This document shows, in pieces, positions 54,480 through 63,629 of a stretch of 64,000 nucleotides of DNA. Position 1 is the stretch's first letter, and the number at the start of each line of letters is the position of its first letter. The notes below the pieces were generated by a model, which did no database searches, was not told the DNA's origin, and worked only from the letters and a program-made list of their open reading frames with translations. The position numbers and the translations under genes were made by a program. The stretch is from assembly GCA_047600785.1 (NCBI GenBank), contig JASGKH010000002.1:2170001-2234000 (forward strand), read 5' to 3'. The DNA is from Breznakibacter sp047600785 (GTDB taxonomy: Bacteria > Bacteroidota > Bacteroidia > Bacteroidales > Marinilabiliaceae).

Positions 54480-55661
54480 TCAGAACCCGGCACCACGGAG
54501 CGACATCACCCATTCGGCCCATTCTCTCACGGCGCCTTCGCCCCCTTTTTTGGTCATTATCTTAATCCCGGGAACTGATTTGACCGCATCCACAGCGTCG
54601 GCAGGACATGCCGCCAATCCGACTTGTTTCAGCAGTTCCAGGCAATTGATATCGTCGCCGATATATGCGGCCTGCGCCAAATCGATGCCCAAACTTTCGC
54701 AGATTTCCCTGGCCACCGCCAGTTTTCCGCCGTTCCGATGACCTTGTCTCAAATAATCGATTTTAAGTTTCTGCGCACGTCGCTCCACCAACAATGTATT
54801 CTCGGATGTAATAATGCCCGTCTTGATACCCTTTTCGCGCAACAAACCGAACGCCATCCCATCACGGGTATTAAATTTTTTAAGTTCATCGCCCTGCTCG
54901 GAATAATACATACCGGCATCGGTCAACACGCCATCCACATCCGACAAAAAAAGCTTGACGGGCAATTGGCGGTCATTCTGTTTTGACAACACGTGCTTTT
55001 GAAAGAGATTGGCTGCCACGGTCCAATCGTCGGGGTCGTCAATCTCGACGGCCGAATAATCGGGCATTTCATATACCCCAATCTTTCCGGAAAGACGGTT
55101 TCTGTCCCGCAGGATATTTCCCACGGTGGAGATGTAGAATGCCCCGTTTTCCATCAAATGTCCCTCAAAATCCTGACGACGCGGTCTATTGCGGTAGTCG
55201 TAATTAACCGGCGTTCCGTCGGGTCGCCAAAAAAAGCGTTTTTGCCGGACGCAGGTCAGCACCGAATCACATTTCTGGGCCCACACCATGTCCAACGCCC
55301 CGTTTAAGTGCTCGGCCTGTGTAAACGGCGTGGTGGCCTGGGCCAAAATGAACCAGTCGGTTGGATTGACCTCTGTCCCTGCCCTTTCGATGTACTCAAG
55401 CATGACACTTTCGGTCGATGCAGTATCTGACGCATTCTCGGGCAAGCGCCTGTAAACCGATACCTTGGGCATTTTAAAGCCAGAAACCACATGGTCAATT
55501 TCGTCGCTATCGGTAGCCACGACCACACGGTCAATCCGCCCAACTGCGTTTAAGGCATTCACCAGCCAATATACCAACGGTTTGCCACAAAAATCCTTAA
55601 TGTTTTTCAAAGGGATGGATTTGCTGCCTCCCCTTACCGGTACAAACGCAATTACTGCCAT
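54480..55661 (-). CDS. CMP-nonulosonate synthetase fused to KdsC-like HAD phosphatase
   Basis: The first 225 residues are a NeuA-type cytidylyltransferase (VPVRGGSKSIPLKNIKDF), which joins CMP to a sialic-, KDN- or legionaminic-type acid. Residues 236-393 are a HAD phosphatase of the KdsC group with motif I SDVDGVLTD (Asp241, Asp243), ITSE and GDDIN (Asp336, Asp337). The last acid of the usual GDDxxD is Cys340, which could weaken metal binding. The same fusion occurs in animal CMP-sialate synthetases and supports a 9-phosphate pathway: the HAD part may remove phosphate before CMP transfer. The start overlaps the end of the NeuB-like gene by 10 bases. Confidence 0.88.
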   Translation of the reverse strand: MAVIAFVPVRGGSKSIPLKNIKDFCGKPLVYWLVNALNAVGRIDRVVVATDSDEIDHVVSGFKMPKVSVYRRLPENASDTASTESVMLEYIERAGTEVNPTDWFILAQATTPFTQAEHLNGALDMVWAQKCDSVLTCVRQKRFFWRPDGTPVNYDYRNRPRRQDFEGHLMENGAFYISTVGNILRDRNRLSGKIGVYEMPDYSAVEIDDPDDWTVAANLFQKHVLSKQNDRQLPVKLFLSDVDGVLTDAGMYYSEQGDELKKFNTRDGMAFGLLREKGIKTGIITSENTLLVERRAQKLKIDYLRQGHRNGGKLAVAREICESLGIDLAQAAYIGDDINCLELLKQVGLAACPADAVDAVKSVPGIKIMTKKGGEGAVREWAEWVMSLRGAGF

Positions 55662-56527
55662 CTTACCTGATTCTTTTTCAACTTATTACGCTGTACGGTT
55701 TCAATATCCAATACATCGTGGTCCTTATACGTCAGGGCTTTGCTCACGGCACGGCAGTCGCGGGCCAAACGGCGCATTCCGTCGGGTTCGAGCGAAGCGG
55801 CGTGATCGGTACCTCTCCATGTACGGTCCAACGTGTAGTGACGCTCTACCCATTCGGCACCCAGTGTAATGGCCGCCACATCGACCGCAATGCCCAAATG
55901 ATGGCCCGAAAAACCGATCGATTTGACCCGGTGTCCGTATTTTTCCTTTAAACGGGTGATTTCGTACAGGCATATATCCTCAAACGGTACCGGATAACCC
56001 GACGTACAGCTATAAACCACCAAATCCTTGGCTCGTCCCGTTTCTTCAAAGAACGACACCACCTTTTCTTCCTCTTCTTTGGTGGTCATGCCAAACGATG
56101 CGTGGATTTCGCCGCCATAATTTTCGCACAGGTATCTGAGCATTGGTTTGTTCAGGTTACAAGCCGATGGAATTTTGATTAATTGCGGGTTGATTGACGT
56201 GATTTCTTTGGCCGACGTCAAATCCCAAACAGATGTGGAATAGATCAAATTTTGTTCCTCGCACCATTGTTTAAGCTGTTTGTGCTGATCCAGGTCAAAT
56301 TCCAGAAACTCACGGTGCTCGCCGTACGTTTTGCCATATGAATTGACAGGATTGGGGTGGGGTGCGTCGTATTCTTCCTCACTCAATAATTCACGGTTAT
56401 GGCGTTTTTGGAATTTAACCACATCCACTTTGCAGAAAAGAGATGCAGTAACAATCATCTCATGGGCAATGTCCATGTCGCCTTTATGGTTGCAACCAAT
56501 TTCGGCAATTATTTTCGGCACTTTCAT
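55652..56527 (-). CDS. NeuB-family nonulosonic acid synthase, short form
   Basis: The 291-residue protein has the TIM-barrel core of NeuB: IIAEIGCNHKGDMDIA at the start, VKFQKR, STSVWDLTSA, KIPSACNLN, GMTTKEE and GAEWVERHYTLDR. It condenses phosphoenolpyruvate with a hexose or hexosamine (or its 6-phosphate) to make a nine-carbon acid. Standard NeuB has about 340 residues and a C-terminal SAF/antifreeze-like domain; this one stops after the barrel, as in some KDN- or Neu5Ac-9-phosphate synthases of Bacteroidota. With the fused HAD partner gene, a phosphorylated sugar substrate is possible. No NeuC epimerase is in the window, so the amino-sugar route is not shown. Confidence 0.9.
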   Translation of the reverse strand: MKVPKIIAEIGCNHKGDMDIAHEMIVTASLFCKVDVVKFQKRHNRELLSEEEYDAPHPNPVNSYGKTYGEHREFLEFDLDQHKQLKQWCEEQNLIYSTSVWDLTSAKEITSINPQLIKIPSACNLNKPMLRYLCENYGGEIHASFGMTTKEEEEKVVSFFEETGRAKDLVVYSCTSGYPVPFEDICLYEITRLKEKYGHRVKSIGFSGHHLGIAVDVAAITLGAEWVERHYTLDRTWRGTDHAASLEPDGMRRLARDCRAVSKALTYKDHDVLDIETVQRNKLKKNQVRWQ

Positions 56528-56608
56528 CGTTATTGTATCATTAAAATTATTTTTCTAATTGAACCAAACCTACAAACACAGATAAGCTTTCAACGGTTGT
56601 GCTGTTAG

Positions 56609-57607
56609 TCAAAGAAATCGGCATTTACGTAAAAATCGGAAAGCCAATTGGGTAAAAGGCCAGAGTAACCGGGCCACCTTTACTTTTATCGTTCGATGGC
56701 TTGAAGACCAGGGGATAATCTTCTCCGGCGATTGAACTCCCAATGCAAACGTTTCAATCTTGTGTTCCGGCACCGTGTTACCCATGTGATAGGCATACCC
56801 TGATGGGGAAGATAATCTCAAATACCCCTGGCGCTCGGCCGCAAAATCAATGTAATCGTGTTCATACCCGTTTCGGAACACATGTTCCACATGCCGGGCG
56901 TTAAAAGCGTCCACCACCTGCCGCCGATAAGTGGCCAATGCGTGGACTGCGCCCAATACTGCGGTCACATTTCCGTTTCGGACATAGTACTGGCATTTTC
57001 GCCACGGGAACTTTCGTTTTATGCCCGGCCGGCTGTACAAACCCGCATCAACAGCATGGCCGATACCGATCTCAAAGTCATCAATATCTTTATCTTCCAC
57101 TACCTTACCTTGACGAAAAGAGGTGCCAAGCATGTTGCTGTTGAAACTGTAAGCCAAATGTGCCGCCGGAAAACAAGTGACCATTCCTGCCTGGGGAAAT
57201 GCATTCATGATTTCGGCCACCGCATTTTCCCACCCATGAAAAAACAAGAAATCGGCATCGCAAATGGTCACGAAATCTTCGTATGAGGCACGGGCTTCGG
57301 CCAATACATTTTCAAGTTTCCCACGGTTTTGGTTTCGCACCACGTATTTGTCAATCATTCCTTTATCGACAAACTCCTGGGCCACAGCCGATGCCCCGGC
57401 ACACGAATTATTGTTGATGAGCGTGATGTTGGTCTGCGAGGGATCGATCGTTTCCGTTAACGATTTAAGGCACCAACGCAACACATCGGGTTGGTTCCGG
57501 AAGTAATTGTCAGTGGTGTTGGGAATCCAAAACGGCAAAATCACCCGATGTTTTTTGTGCTCCAGCGTTAGTATGTTCTTCTTTAAGGGATTTGTCCCTA
57601 TCCTCAT
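56609..57607 (-). CDS. GT2-like glycosyltransferase
   Basis: A 332-residue GT-A protein: TLINNNSCAGAS, CDADFLFFHGWE as the metal-binding Asp-x-Asp site and YEHDYIDFAAER near the catalytic side. The N-terminus is longer than in the neighbouring GT2 enzymes. It overlaps the upstream GT2 gene by four bases. Specificity is unknown. Confidence 0.85.
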   Translation of the reverse strand: MRIGTNPLKKNILTLEHKKHRVILPFWIPNTTDNYFRNQPDVLRWCLKSLTETIDPSQTNITLINNNSCAGASAVAQEFVDKGMIDKYVVRNQNRGKLENVLAEARASYEDFVTICDADFLFFHGWENAVAEIMNAFPQAGMVTCFPAAHLAYSFNSNMLGTSFRQGKVVEDKDIDDFEIGIGHAVDAGLYSRPGIKRKFPWRKCQYYVRNGNVTAVLGAVHALATYRRQVVDAFNARHVEHVFRNGYEHDYIDFAAERQGYLRLSSPSGYAYHMGNTVPEHKIETFALGVQSPEKIIPWSSSHRTIKVKVARLLWPFTQLAFRFLRKCRFL

Positions 57608-58524
57608 GGTTCCTTTGTTTTAGGATGAAGTAAATAATCGACCCGAAAACGAAGGATTATTCCCCACACCACCGAAGGGAAAAATACCAGTAACGGTGCC
57701 ATCCTAAGACAATTGGCAAATGCCAGCCAATACGTCCTGGCATCTTTGACCAATCCCAGTTGCATGTGCATCAATTGTTTACGCAAACGGTTAAAATGTG
57801 CAAAATCAATGCGTTCACGTCGCCTCAGCACAGAGATGGTATTGAACAACACCAACGGCAAATAGTTGTAAGCAAAATTGTTCCGCGAAATACCTCCTTC
57901 GTGCACCCGGTAAAGCACCAATGGTTCGTCGAGAAAGTAAAATGGGGTATAAAAAGCCACACGACAGTAAAATTCCATGTCCTCGCCGGCTGCAGCCATA
58001 TTTTCGTTGAACAGCCCTGCCTTGTCCAACACCTCTTTTCGGATCAATGGAGTTGACATCATCACGGTAAAGCGGCCGACCATCCGGTCAAACACATAAC
58101 CGTGCTTGAGCATCGGGTTATTCAAACGTCCTGCGATTTCCCCTGTTTCTCTGCCAAAACGGTCAATGATTTTGCAGTAGCCATGCACCAACCCAAACCC
58201 AGGATTTTGGTCCAGCGCGGCCACTTGCTTTTCAAGCTTTTGGGGAAGCCATATGTCGTCATCATCGGCAAAAGCCACGTATTTGCCCATGGCCAGGCCA
58301 ATGCCTACATTACGCGGCCGGATGGGACTACCTGAATTCTCAATTTTGATGTATCTTACTTTTTCGAAGGCCTGGCAAAGCAGTAGATTGTCGTCCCCGG
58401 GAGTCCCATCGTCCACCACAATGATTTCAAAGTCCTGAAAAGTTTGATGAAGAATACTTTCGAGCGTTTGTCCCAAATAAGAGGTTCGTTGGTAGGTAGG
58501 AATAACAATGGAAACTTTAGGCAT
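57604..58524 (-). CDS. GT2 glycosyltransferase
   Basis: A GT-A family-2 transferase with KVSIVIPTYQR at the start, VVDDGTPGDDN, FADDDDIWLPQK as Asp-x-Asp site and GEDMEFYCR. Two membrane-like stretches may be present near the C-terminus. I chose the ATG at 58524, which puts the usual GT2 start at residue 3; the frame also has a GTG at 58551. It is 227 bases downstream of the next GT2 gene and may have its own promoter in that gap. Confidence 0.92.
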   Translation of the reverse strand: MPKVSIVIPTYQRTSYLGQTLESILHQTFQDFEIIVVDDGTPGDDNLLLCQAFEKVRYIKIENSGSPIRPRNVGIGLAMGKYVAFADDDDIWLPQKLEKQVAALDQNPGFGLVHGYCKIIDRFGRETGEIAGRLNNPMLKHGYVFDRMVGRFTVMMSTPLIRKEVLDKAGLFNENMAAAGEDMEFYCRVAFYTPFYFLDEPLVLYRVHEGGISRNNFAYNYLPLVLFNTISVLRRRERIDFAHFNRLRKQLMHMQLGLVKDARTYWLAFANCLRMAPLLVFFPSVVWGIILRFRVDYLLHPKTKEP

Positions 58525-58751
58525 GGGAAATTGCACGATTTGTTTTTGCACTAAATGTATTTATCGATATCAACTCAATTTAAGTAAAGAACCAAATACC
58601 TGTCGCTTTGATTACTAAAAGAACAATGACTAAACTTTAGAATATCGGTCATCAAAAAATTTTAATCTTTAGAGATTTTTGAATACACCAATTTATCTAA
58701 ATAAGAACGACAACTCCATAAAATTGAAGCCAACCAGCAAATTTATCAAAA
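58525..58751 (-). promoter_or_regulatory. Gap inside the polysaccharide operon
   Basis: AT-rich, with no gene, repeat or clear hairpin. A minus-strand TACATTTA about 40 bases before the GT2 start is one base off a TAnnTTTG box, with a TTG about 20 bases further up; a weak internal promoter is possible. Confidence 0.25.
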
Positions 58752-59675
58752 TTATTGCCTGCCCGAATATTTCGCACGCAATTTTACATACAGCCACAAT
58801 TGGCCAATGTCCAATTGCCGCCATGCGTTTTTCCATACATATCTGATAGCTTTTGTATATCCATGCCGGCACGCTTCAATGGCATCATCGCTCATTTTTT
58901 TGTATATCAAACTTTTGTATTGAGGAGCCAGTGACAGGTAACGGGGCAATATTTTGAAGTGTCCGTCCCAATAACGTTCGCCCTTGCTCATTTCGGCACT
59001 TTGGCGGTGACGTCGGTATTGACTGAATACCTGGTCTTTGAATGCAATGCCGTGCGTTAAGGCAATACGCATGAACATGTCCCAATCTTCGGCGAACAAT
59101 TTCTCATCAAATCCGCCCAGTTCTTTCAATGCTTTCGTGACGTAAAGCCCCGAGGCCGTGGGAATGAAACATCCGTGCTTCACCAGTTCGGGAAAAATAT
59201 TGCCCGATGGCATTTGTCCGTTCTTAAAAAGCTTTTTCCGATCCTGGATGACCGAATCTCGAAACACAACACCGTTTTCGTCGATCCATTGGATGTCGCC
59301 GTACATGAACCCCGGCTCCCAGTCCAAACTTTCAAGGAACGCAATTTGGTCGGCAATCTTATTTGGCAACATGATATCGTCGCACGGCCATGGATGGAAG
59401 TATTTGGTTTGGCAAAGCGACAATGCATGGTTCATGGTACGGGTAATTCCCCAATTTTGGGAATGGGGCAGGAACTCCACGTCCAAACTGCTTTGTCCGA
59501 TCCACTGTTCGATCAACTCCACGGAGCCATCGGCAGAACCATCGTCGATGATATACAGCTTGCCAATGGGATAGACCTGATTGGCAATACTGTCGAGACT
59601 TTGCCTGAGGTAAGCCGCCTGGTTATAACAGAGGGCCACCACCGTGACCAGTCCTTGTGGTAAATTTTCCGTCAT
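58752..59675 (-). CDS. GT2 glycosyltransferase
   Basis: A 307-residue GT-A family-2 transferase: VTVVALCYNQAAYL, YIIDDGSADGSVE, PCDDIMLPNK as metal site, and LFAEDWDMFMR in the acceptor-base region, as in many capsule and O-antigen enzymes. Its start codon shares one base with the stop of the aminotransferase gene. It adds one residue of the repeat unit; which one is not shown. Confidence 0.93.
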   Translation of the reverse strand: MTENLPQGLVTVVALCYNQAAYLRQSLDSIANQVYPIGKLYIIDDGSADGSVELIEQWIGQSSLDVEFLPHSQNWGITRTMNHALSLCQTKYFHPWPCDDIMLPNKIADQIAFLESLDWEPGFMYGDIQWIDENGVVFRDSVIQDRKKLFKNGQMPSGNIFPELVKHGCFIPTASGLYVTKALKELGGFDEKLFAEDWDMFMRIALTHGIAFKDQVFSQYRRHRQSAEMSKGERYWDGHFKILPRYLSLAPQYKSLIYKKMSDDAIEACRHGYTKAIRYVWKNAWRQLDIGQLWLYVKLRAKYSGRQ

Positions 59676-60793
59676 TACGAAACTGATGCATTAAAACTAT
59701 TGACCACATGGGCCACATATTCAATCTCTTCCACCGTATGAACGGGACTGATGGGTAAACTCAACTCCGTGGCATGGATATGTTCCGAAATGGGAAAATC
59801 CATTGCCGAAAGTTCTACGTAGGCCAGTTGCTTGTGCGGTGCAACAGGATAGTGCACCAACGTCTGTACACCATGTGCCGCCAAATGTGCCTGCAACGCA
59901 TCGCGTTTTGGATGTAGCACGGGAAACAGGTGGTACACGTGACTGCCGTACGCTGCTTCGTGCGGGACTGTCAGACTAGGTAACGCCAATTTTGAACGAT
60001 ACACCTGAGCCAACATCCTGCGATGATTGTTTTCGGCCTCCAATCCATTTAACCGAACCCGTAGAAAAGCTGCCTGAATCTCGTCAAGACGGGAATTGAA
60101 CCCTTTGTAGATATGGTGGTATTTTTTTTGCGATCCGTAGTTTCCCAACGCCCGGATGCATTCGGCCAGTTCATCGTGATTGGTGGTTACTGCGCCCCCA
60201 TCGCCCAGTGCACCAAGATTTTTGCCGGGATAAAAACTGAAACCCGCCGCGTTGCCCAAATTGCCTGCCTTTTTCCCGTTTTTGTACACCGCGCCGTGGG
60301 CTTGTGCCGAGTCTTCGATCAGCAGCAATCCGTTTGCCTGGCAAAATTCAGCAATGGGCTCCATATCGGCCAGCTGTCCGTATAAATGGACCGCCATCAC
60401 CGCTTTGGTTCCGGGAGTTAACGCTTGCCGAAGTTTGCGCGGGTCAATGTTGTATATCAACGGATCAGGCTCTACCAGCACCGGTTTCAAACGGCTCTGG
60501 GTAATGGCCAGAACGGATGCGATGAACGTATTGGAGGGCACCAGCACTTCATCTCCCTCATGCAAAAACCCTAACGCCTGGTAAGCTTCAAGGATCATGC
60601 GGAGTGCATCCAACCCATTTGCCACGCCAATGCAATGTTTTACACCGCAAAAGGAGGCAAATTCTTTTTCGAATGCATCGACTTCGGTACCGTGGATGTA
60701 CCAGCCACCTTCGATGACTTTGCGCGCAACTGCGGACATTTGCTCAACATATGGCCTGTTGACAGCTTGCAGATCAAGAAATTTGACGGTCAT
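59675..60793 (-). CDS. FdtB/QdtB-like 3-keto-sugar aminotransferase
   Basis: The 372-residue PLP enzyme has KFLDLQAVNRPY at the start, IEDSAQAHGA (Asp161), and PLP lysine Lys191 in FYPGKNLGALGDGGA, the pattern of dTDP-3-amino-3,6-dideoxyhexose transaminases (FdtB, QdtB) and relatives. With an FdtA-like ketoisomerase gene upstream in the same unit, the likely product is dTDP-3-amino-3,6-dideoxy-galactose or -glucose. The acyltransferases between them would complete dTDP-Fuc3NAc or dTDP-Qui3NAc. RmlA and RmlB, which make the substrate, are not in the window. Confidence 0.9.
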   Translation of the reverse strand: MTVKFLDLQAVNRPYVEQMSAVARKVIEGGWYIHGTEVDAFEKEFASFCGVKHCIGVANGLDALRMILEAYQALGFLHEGDEVLVPSNTFIASVLAITQSRLKPVLVEPDPLIYNIDPRKLRQALTPGTKAVMAVHLYGQLADMEPIAEFCQANGLLLIEDSAQAHGAVYKNGKKAGNLGNAAGFSFYPGKNLGALGDGGAVTTNHDELAECIRALGNYGSQKKYHHIYKGFNSRLDEIQAAFLRVRLNGLEAENNHRRMLAQVYRSKLALPSLTVPHEAAYGSHVYHLFPVLHPKRDALQAHLAAHGVQTLVHYPVAPHKQLAYVELSAMDFPISEHIHATELSLPISPVHTVEEIEYVAHVVNSFNASVS

Positions 60794-60806
60794 TGCCGTT
60801 GAGTGG

Positions 60807-61742
60807 TTATAGAGTTAATTTATAAAAATCGTGGCAGACACCCGAAGCTCCAAATCCTTCTTTGAAGGATGCCAGACCGTAATTGAGCACCTGGCCGTCC
60901 GATTCGGTCGATGTTCCAAAACTAAAGTACCGCTTGTCTGCCTTGAATGTGTCGATAATGGCATGGACCAGAAATTCGGCGGCACATAATTCCTTCCCCA
61001 AATCATTGGTATGCAGGTATTGCGTATGCACAAACCAATGATCGGAAAATAACCAGCATCCGCCCAAAAATTCATTGTGACGGTGCACGGTCCATGTGGA
61101 TATATTTTTGGGGAACCGTGATTGCAACAACACGGCTTCCTGCACCGTATGGACAGGATCGACCAGAAAACGTTCGTTCAGGTTTTGCTTGACCAACCGC
61201 ATAAACAACTCCAGATTTCCCTGCCGGGCCAACGTAAGGTCGTTGCGTTGCGATTTGTTGAAACGGTAGCGCTTGTCACGGGCAAAACCACAATGGGCCT
61301 GCAGGTCGATGACAAACGACAAATCGCGCCGCCAGAGAACGTAACCACGCCGCCAAAGCAACCACGCATCGTTATCGGCCACATGGTGTGCAAATATTGA
61401 CGGCTTTTGTTTGTATACCACCTCTTTCATTGCACTATCCCGATAATACCCTTCCATGAGCGCAAAGCACTGTTCCAATTCTTCGGAGGATGTGCGTCTG
61501 GCTATTACCCATCCGCCATAGGTCAATCCCTGGTGGGAATGGATGACACCGTTCCGTTCGTTGGCCGGAAACAACGCCACCACTTTGTTTTCATGCCTCA
61601 CCACCAAACTATGGTCGGTAAACCTGTCCGCATGGTAGTCCATAAATGCACGGTAGAACAAAAATACACCGTTCCACGAATCCTTGACAAATCCGTCCCA
61701 CTGTGCGGCAAATGAAGGCTGATATCTTTCAACAGACCACAT
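60807..61742 (-). CDS. FemAB/GNAT-like acyltransferase
   Basis: A 311-residue protein with the GNAT-fold arrangement seen in FemAB-like and PEP-CTERM-linked proteins: an N-terminal half with SLVVRHENKVVALFPA, a central RYRFNKSQRNDLTLA, and a C-terminal FGTSTESDGQVLNYGLASFKE. Such enzymes transfer an acyl or aminoacyl group to an amine. Located between sugar aminotransferase and hexapeptide acyltransferase genes, it may add an amino acid or acyl group to an amino sugar. Family placement is good, substrate unknown. Confidence 0.78.
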   Translation of the reverse strand: MWSVERYQPSFAAQWDGFVKDSWNGVFLFYRAFMDYHADRFTDHSLVVRHENKVVALFPANERNGVIHSHQGLTYGGWVIARRTSSEELEQCFALMEGYYRDSAMKEVVYKQKPSIFAHHVADNDAWLLWRRGYVLWRRDLSFVIDLQAHCGFARDKRYRFNKSQRNDLTLARQGNLELFMRLVKQNLNERFLVDPVHTVQEAVLLQSRFPKNISTWTVHRHNEFLGGCWLFSDHWFVHTQYLHTNDLGKELCAAEFLVHAIIDTFKADKRYFSFGTSTESDGQVLNYGLASFKEGFGASGVCHDFYKLTL

Positions 61743-61753
61743 AGGGGAGAATT

Positions 61754-62233
61754 TTACGGTATTTCGACATCACGGATGAACTTTGCGGGGCTACCCCCAT
61801 AAACGGAGTATGGCGGTACATCACGGTTCACAAAACTATTGGGTTCTACAACAGCACATTCGCCAATGGTGACGCCTGCAATAACCATGCACGATGCTCC
61901 GACATGGCAATGGTCGCCCACCGTGATGGGAGCCGCCCCGATAGGGTATTTCACCAACAAGCGCGGGCTGGCCGTAGGACCCGAATCGACAATGAAATGG
62001 CAATTGGGTCCAATGGAACAATAATCACCAATGGTAAGCTGGGCCGAATAGCCATTAAGGATGGTATTCATCCCCACAGTGCTGTACCTGCCTATTTTAA
62101 GTAACTGGCCCTCACGGCCAAATACGGTACAGCGTTTCCCGATGGTCACGCCGTCGGCAAGATCGACGTTGTTGATCGATGTGGCATCGTCCACATCGAC
62201 TTTCTGACCCACCACTATATTTTGTAAAATCAT
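61754..62233 (-). CDS. Hexapeptide-repeat acyltransferase (LbH), copy A
   Basis: A 159-residue left-handed beta-helix protein with hexapeptide repeats (IGKRCTVFGREG, IGDYCSIGPNCH, VGDHCHVGASCMVIAGVTIG) and GGSPAKFIRDVE near the end. The fold is that of acetyl-CoA-dependent sugar O- or N-acyltransferases. It may act as the FdtC/QdtC-like step on the 3-amino sugar. It is about half identical by eye with the next copy, and they lie 10 bases apart. Confidence 0.88.
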   Translation of the reverse strand: MILQNIVVGQKVDVDDATSINNVDLADGVTIGKRCTVFGREGQLLKIGRYSTVGMNTILNGYSAQLTIGDYCSIGPNCHFIVDSGPTASPRLLVKYPIGAAPITVGDHCHVGASCMVIAGVTIGECAVVEPNSFVNRDVPPYSVYGGSPAKFIRDVEIP

Positions 62234-62243
62234 GATCTATAAA

Positions 62244-62732
62244 TTACCCCAGTTCACTGGGATCGAGTTGACGAATGAACTTGGCCGGACTGCCACCATA
62301 AACCGAATATGACGGCACGTCTTCATCGACATAGCTGTTGGTGGCAATGATGCAACATTCGCCAATGGTGACTCCCGGCGCAATGACACAACTTGAACCA
62401 AGCCATGTGTTGTCACCGATGGAAATAGGAGCTGATTTGACAGGAAACAGCACTGCTGTCTTTGACTGGGGCACCACTTGCCAATCGGCTACGATGACAC
62501 ATTGCTGGGCAATGGAAACATTTTTGCCAATGGTAATTTTGGCATTGGTCCCGTCTACCATCACGTACATGCCAATGATGGTACCGTCGCCAATCTCCAG
62601 CTGATGGGCCTTCGATCCATGTAAATGGCATTCTTTGCCAATTTTGATGTGGTTGCCAAATTTGACAAAATTGAAACTGGCCGACGGGTGCAAATTCACC
62701 TCATCACCCATTTGTATTTGACCCGTCAACAT
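62244..62732 (-). CDS. Hexapeptide-repeat acyltransferase (LbH), copy B
   Basis: The 162-residue paralog of the next gene down: IGKECHLHGSKAH, IGKNVSIAQQC, IGDNTWLGSSCVIAPGVTIG, GGSPAKFIRQLD. The two share layout and the C-terminal motif, so they arose by tandem duplication or work as alternatives on different sugars. Its start overlaps the end of the aminotransferase-like gene by 29 bases; an in-frame ATG at 62711 would overlap by only eight. Confidence 0.88.
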   Translation of the reverse strand: MLTGQIQMGDEVNLHPSASFNFVKFGNHIKIGKECHLHGSKAHQLEIGDGTIIGMYVMVDGTNAKITIGKNVSIAQQCVIVADWQVVPQSKTAVLFPVKSAPISIGDNTWLGSSCVIAPGVTIGECCIIATNSYVDEDVPSYSVYGGSPAKFIRQLDPSELG

Positions 62733-63570
62733 TTCGGAAATAATTTATCAATGACACAAAATATTCAAGATGCGGCTCATCAAGATTTTGATGGCAAGGC
62801 AATATGAATGCCTCCTCGCCATAAAAGACGGTGCATTCAACACCTTGGGCCTGCATGAAATGTTTTAATCCATCCAAATCGAGACGAGGCGCCCGGCACA
62901 CAAATGCTCCGGGTACGTTGTTCGTGCTTGCATCGAACCGGGACGTAAACCCCGATGCACCCAGTGCATGGGCCAAGGTACGGTGGTTTCTAATCCGTGT
63001 TTCAATGATGGGCTGGCGGTTTTGGCGATAGACAGAATAGTTGCGTTTTAGATACGACGCAAAACCGGCGTCGATGTCCGACATAATGGTTTGCGACTTG
63101 TCCACCAAAATACCGCCGCACTGCATGGGAAACATTTTGGCCAAACTGAACAACACATAATCACCGACCGTCCCCACGGGCCCTTCATCCGTAGCCGAAA
63201 ACATGGAATAAGCCGCATCTTCGATCAACGGATAACCCATCTTTTTTATTCGCAGCAATTCCTGGTAAGCAAACCCAAATTCGTGGTTTACCAATACCGC
63301 TGCGGTTTGAGGACTTTGCTTGCGTGACCACCGGCAGTGTTTCTCGATGGTACGCGTCACGCAACCGCTAATGTAACGGTTGTTAGAGGTGGTTTCGATC
63401 CACACTTCGTCGTCGGGCCTAAGTGCCAGCTTCTTCAGTGCCAAATCCAAAGCAGCGGTCGCACTCGACGTCAGTATTCCCGTAAATCCGTTGACTTCAA
63501 CACAAAAGGGATCGCCCTCCATTTGCCGTCCCCAGTTTCGAAGGTTCCGGAACGCGTTCGGACGTGGCAA
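62704..63570 (-). CDS. DegT-family aminotransferase, N-terminus probably frameshifted
   Basis: The open frame reads 288 residues from a TTG at 63570. It has a DegT core with TGILTSSATAALDL, PLIEDAAYS (Asp118) and a lysine, Lys145, in FSLAKMFPMQCGG, so it could still bind PLP. The N-terminal part of the fold is missing from this frame. In the other frame, from a GTG at 63640 that overlaps the FdtA-like stop, the sequence is MHFNNGYIVNPEPFRQMAVY then MSP; removing one T from the TTT at 63568-63573 joins MSP to LPRPNAFRNLRNWG and gives one gene from 63640 to 62704. A one-base insertion, real or from sequencing, is the simplest reading. Confidence 0.72.
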   Translation of the reverse strand: MPRPNAFRNLRNWGRQMEGDPFCVEVNGFTGILTSSATAALDLALKKLALRPDDEVWIETTSNNRYISGCVTRTIEKHCRWSRKQSPQTAAVLVNHEFGFAYQELLRIKKMGYPLIEDAAYSMFSATDEGPVGTVGDYVLFSLAKMFPMQCGGILVDKSQTIMSDIDAGFASYLKRNYSVYRQNRQPIIETRIRNHRTLAHALGASGFTSRFDASTNNVPGAFVCRAPRLDLDGLKHFMQAQGVECTVFYGEEAFILPCHQNLDEPHLEYFVSLINYFRNVDGSNTNG

Positions 63571-63629
63571 ATGGGCTCATGTAAACGGCCATTTGTCTAA
63601 ACGGCTCGGGATTGACAATGTAACCGTTG

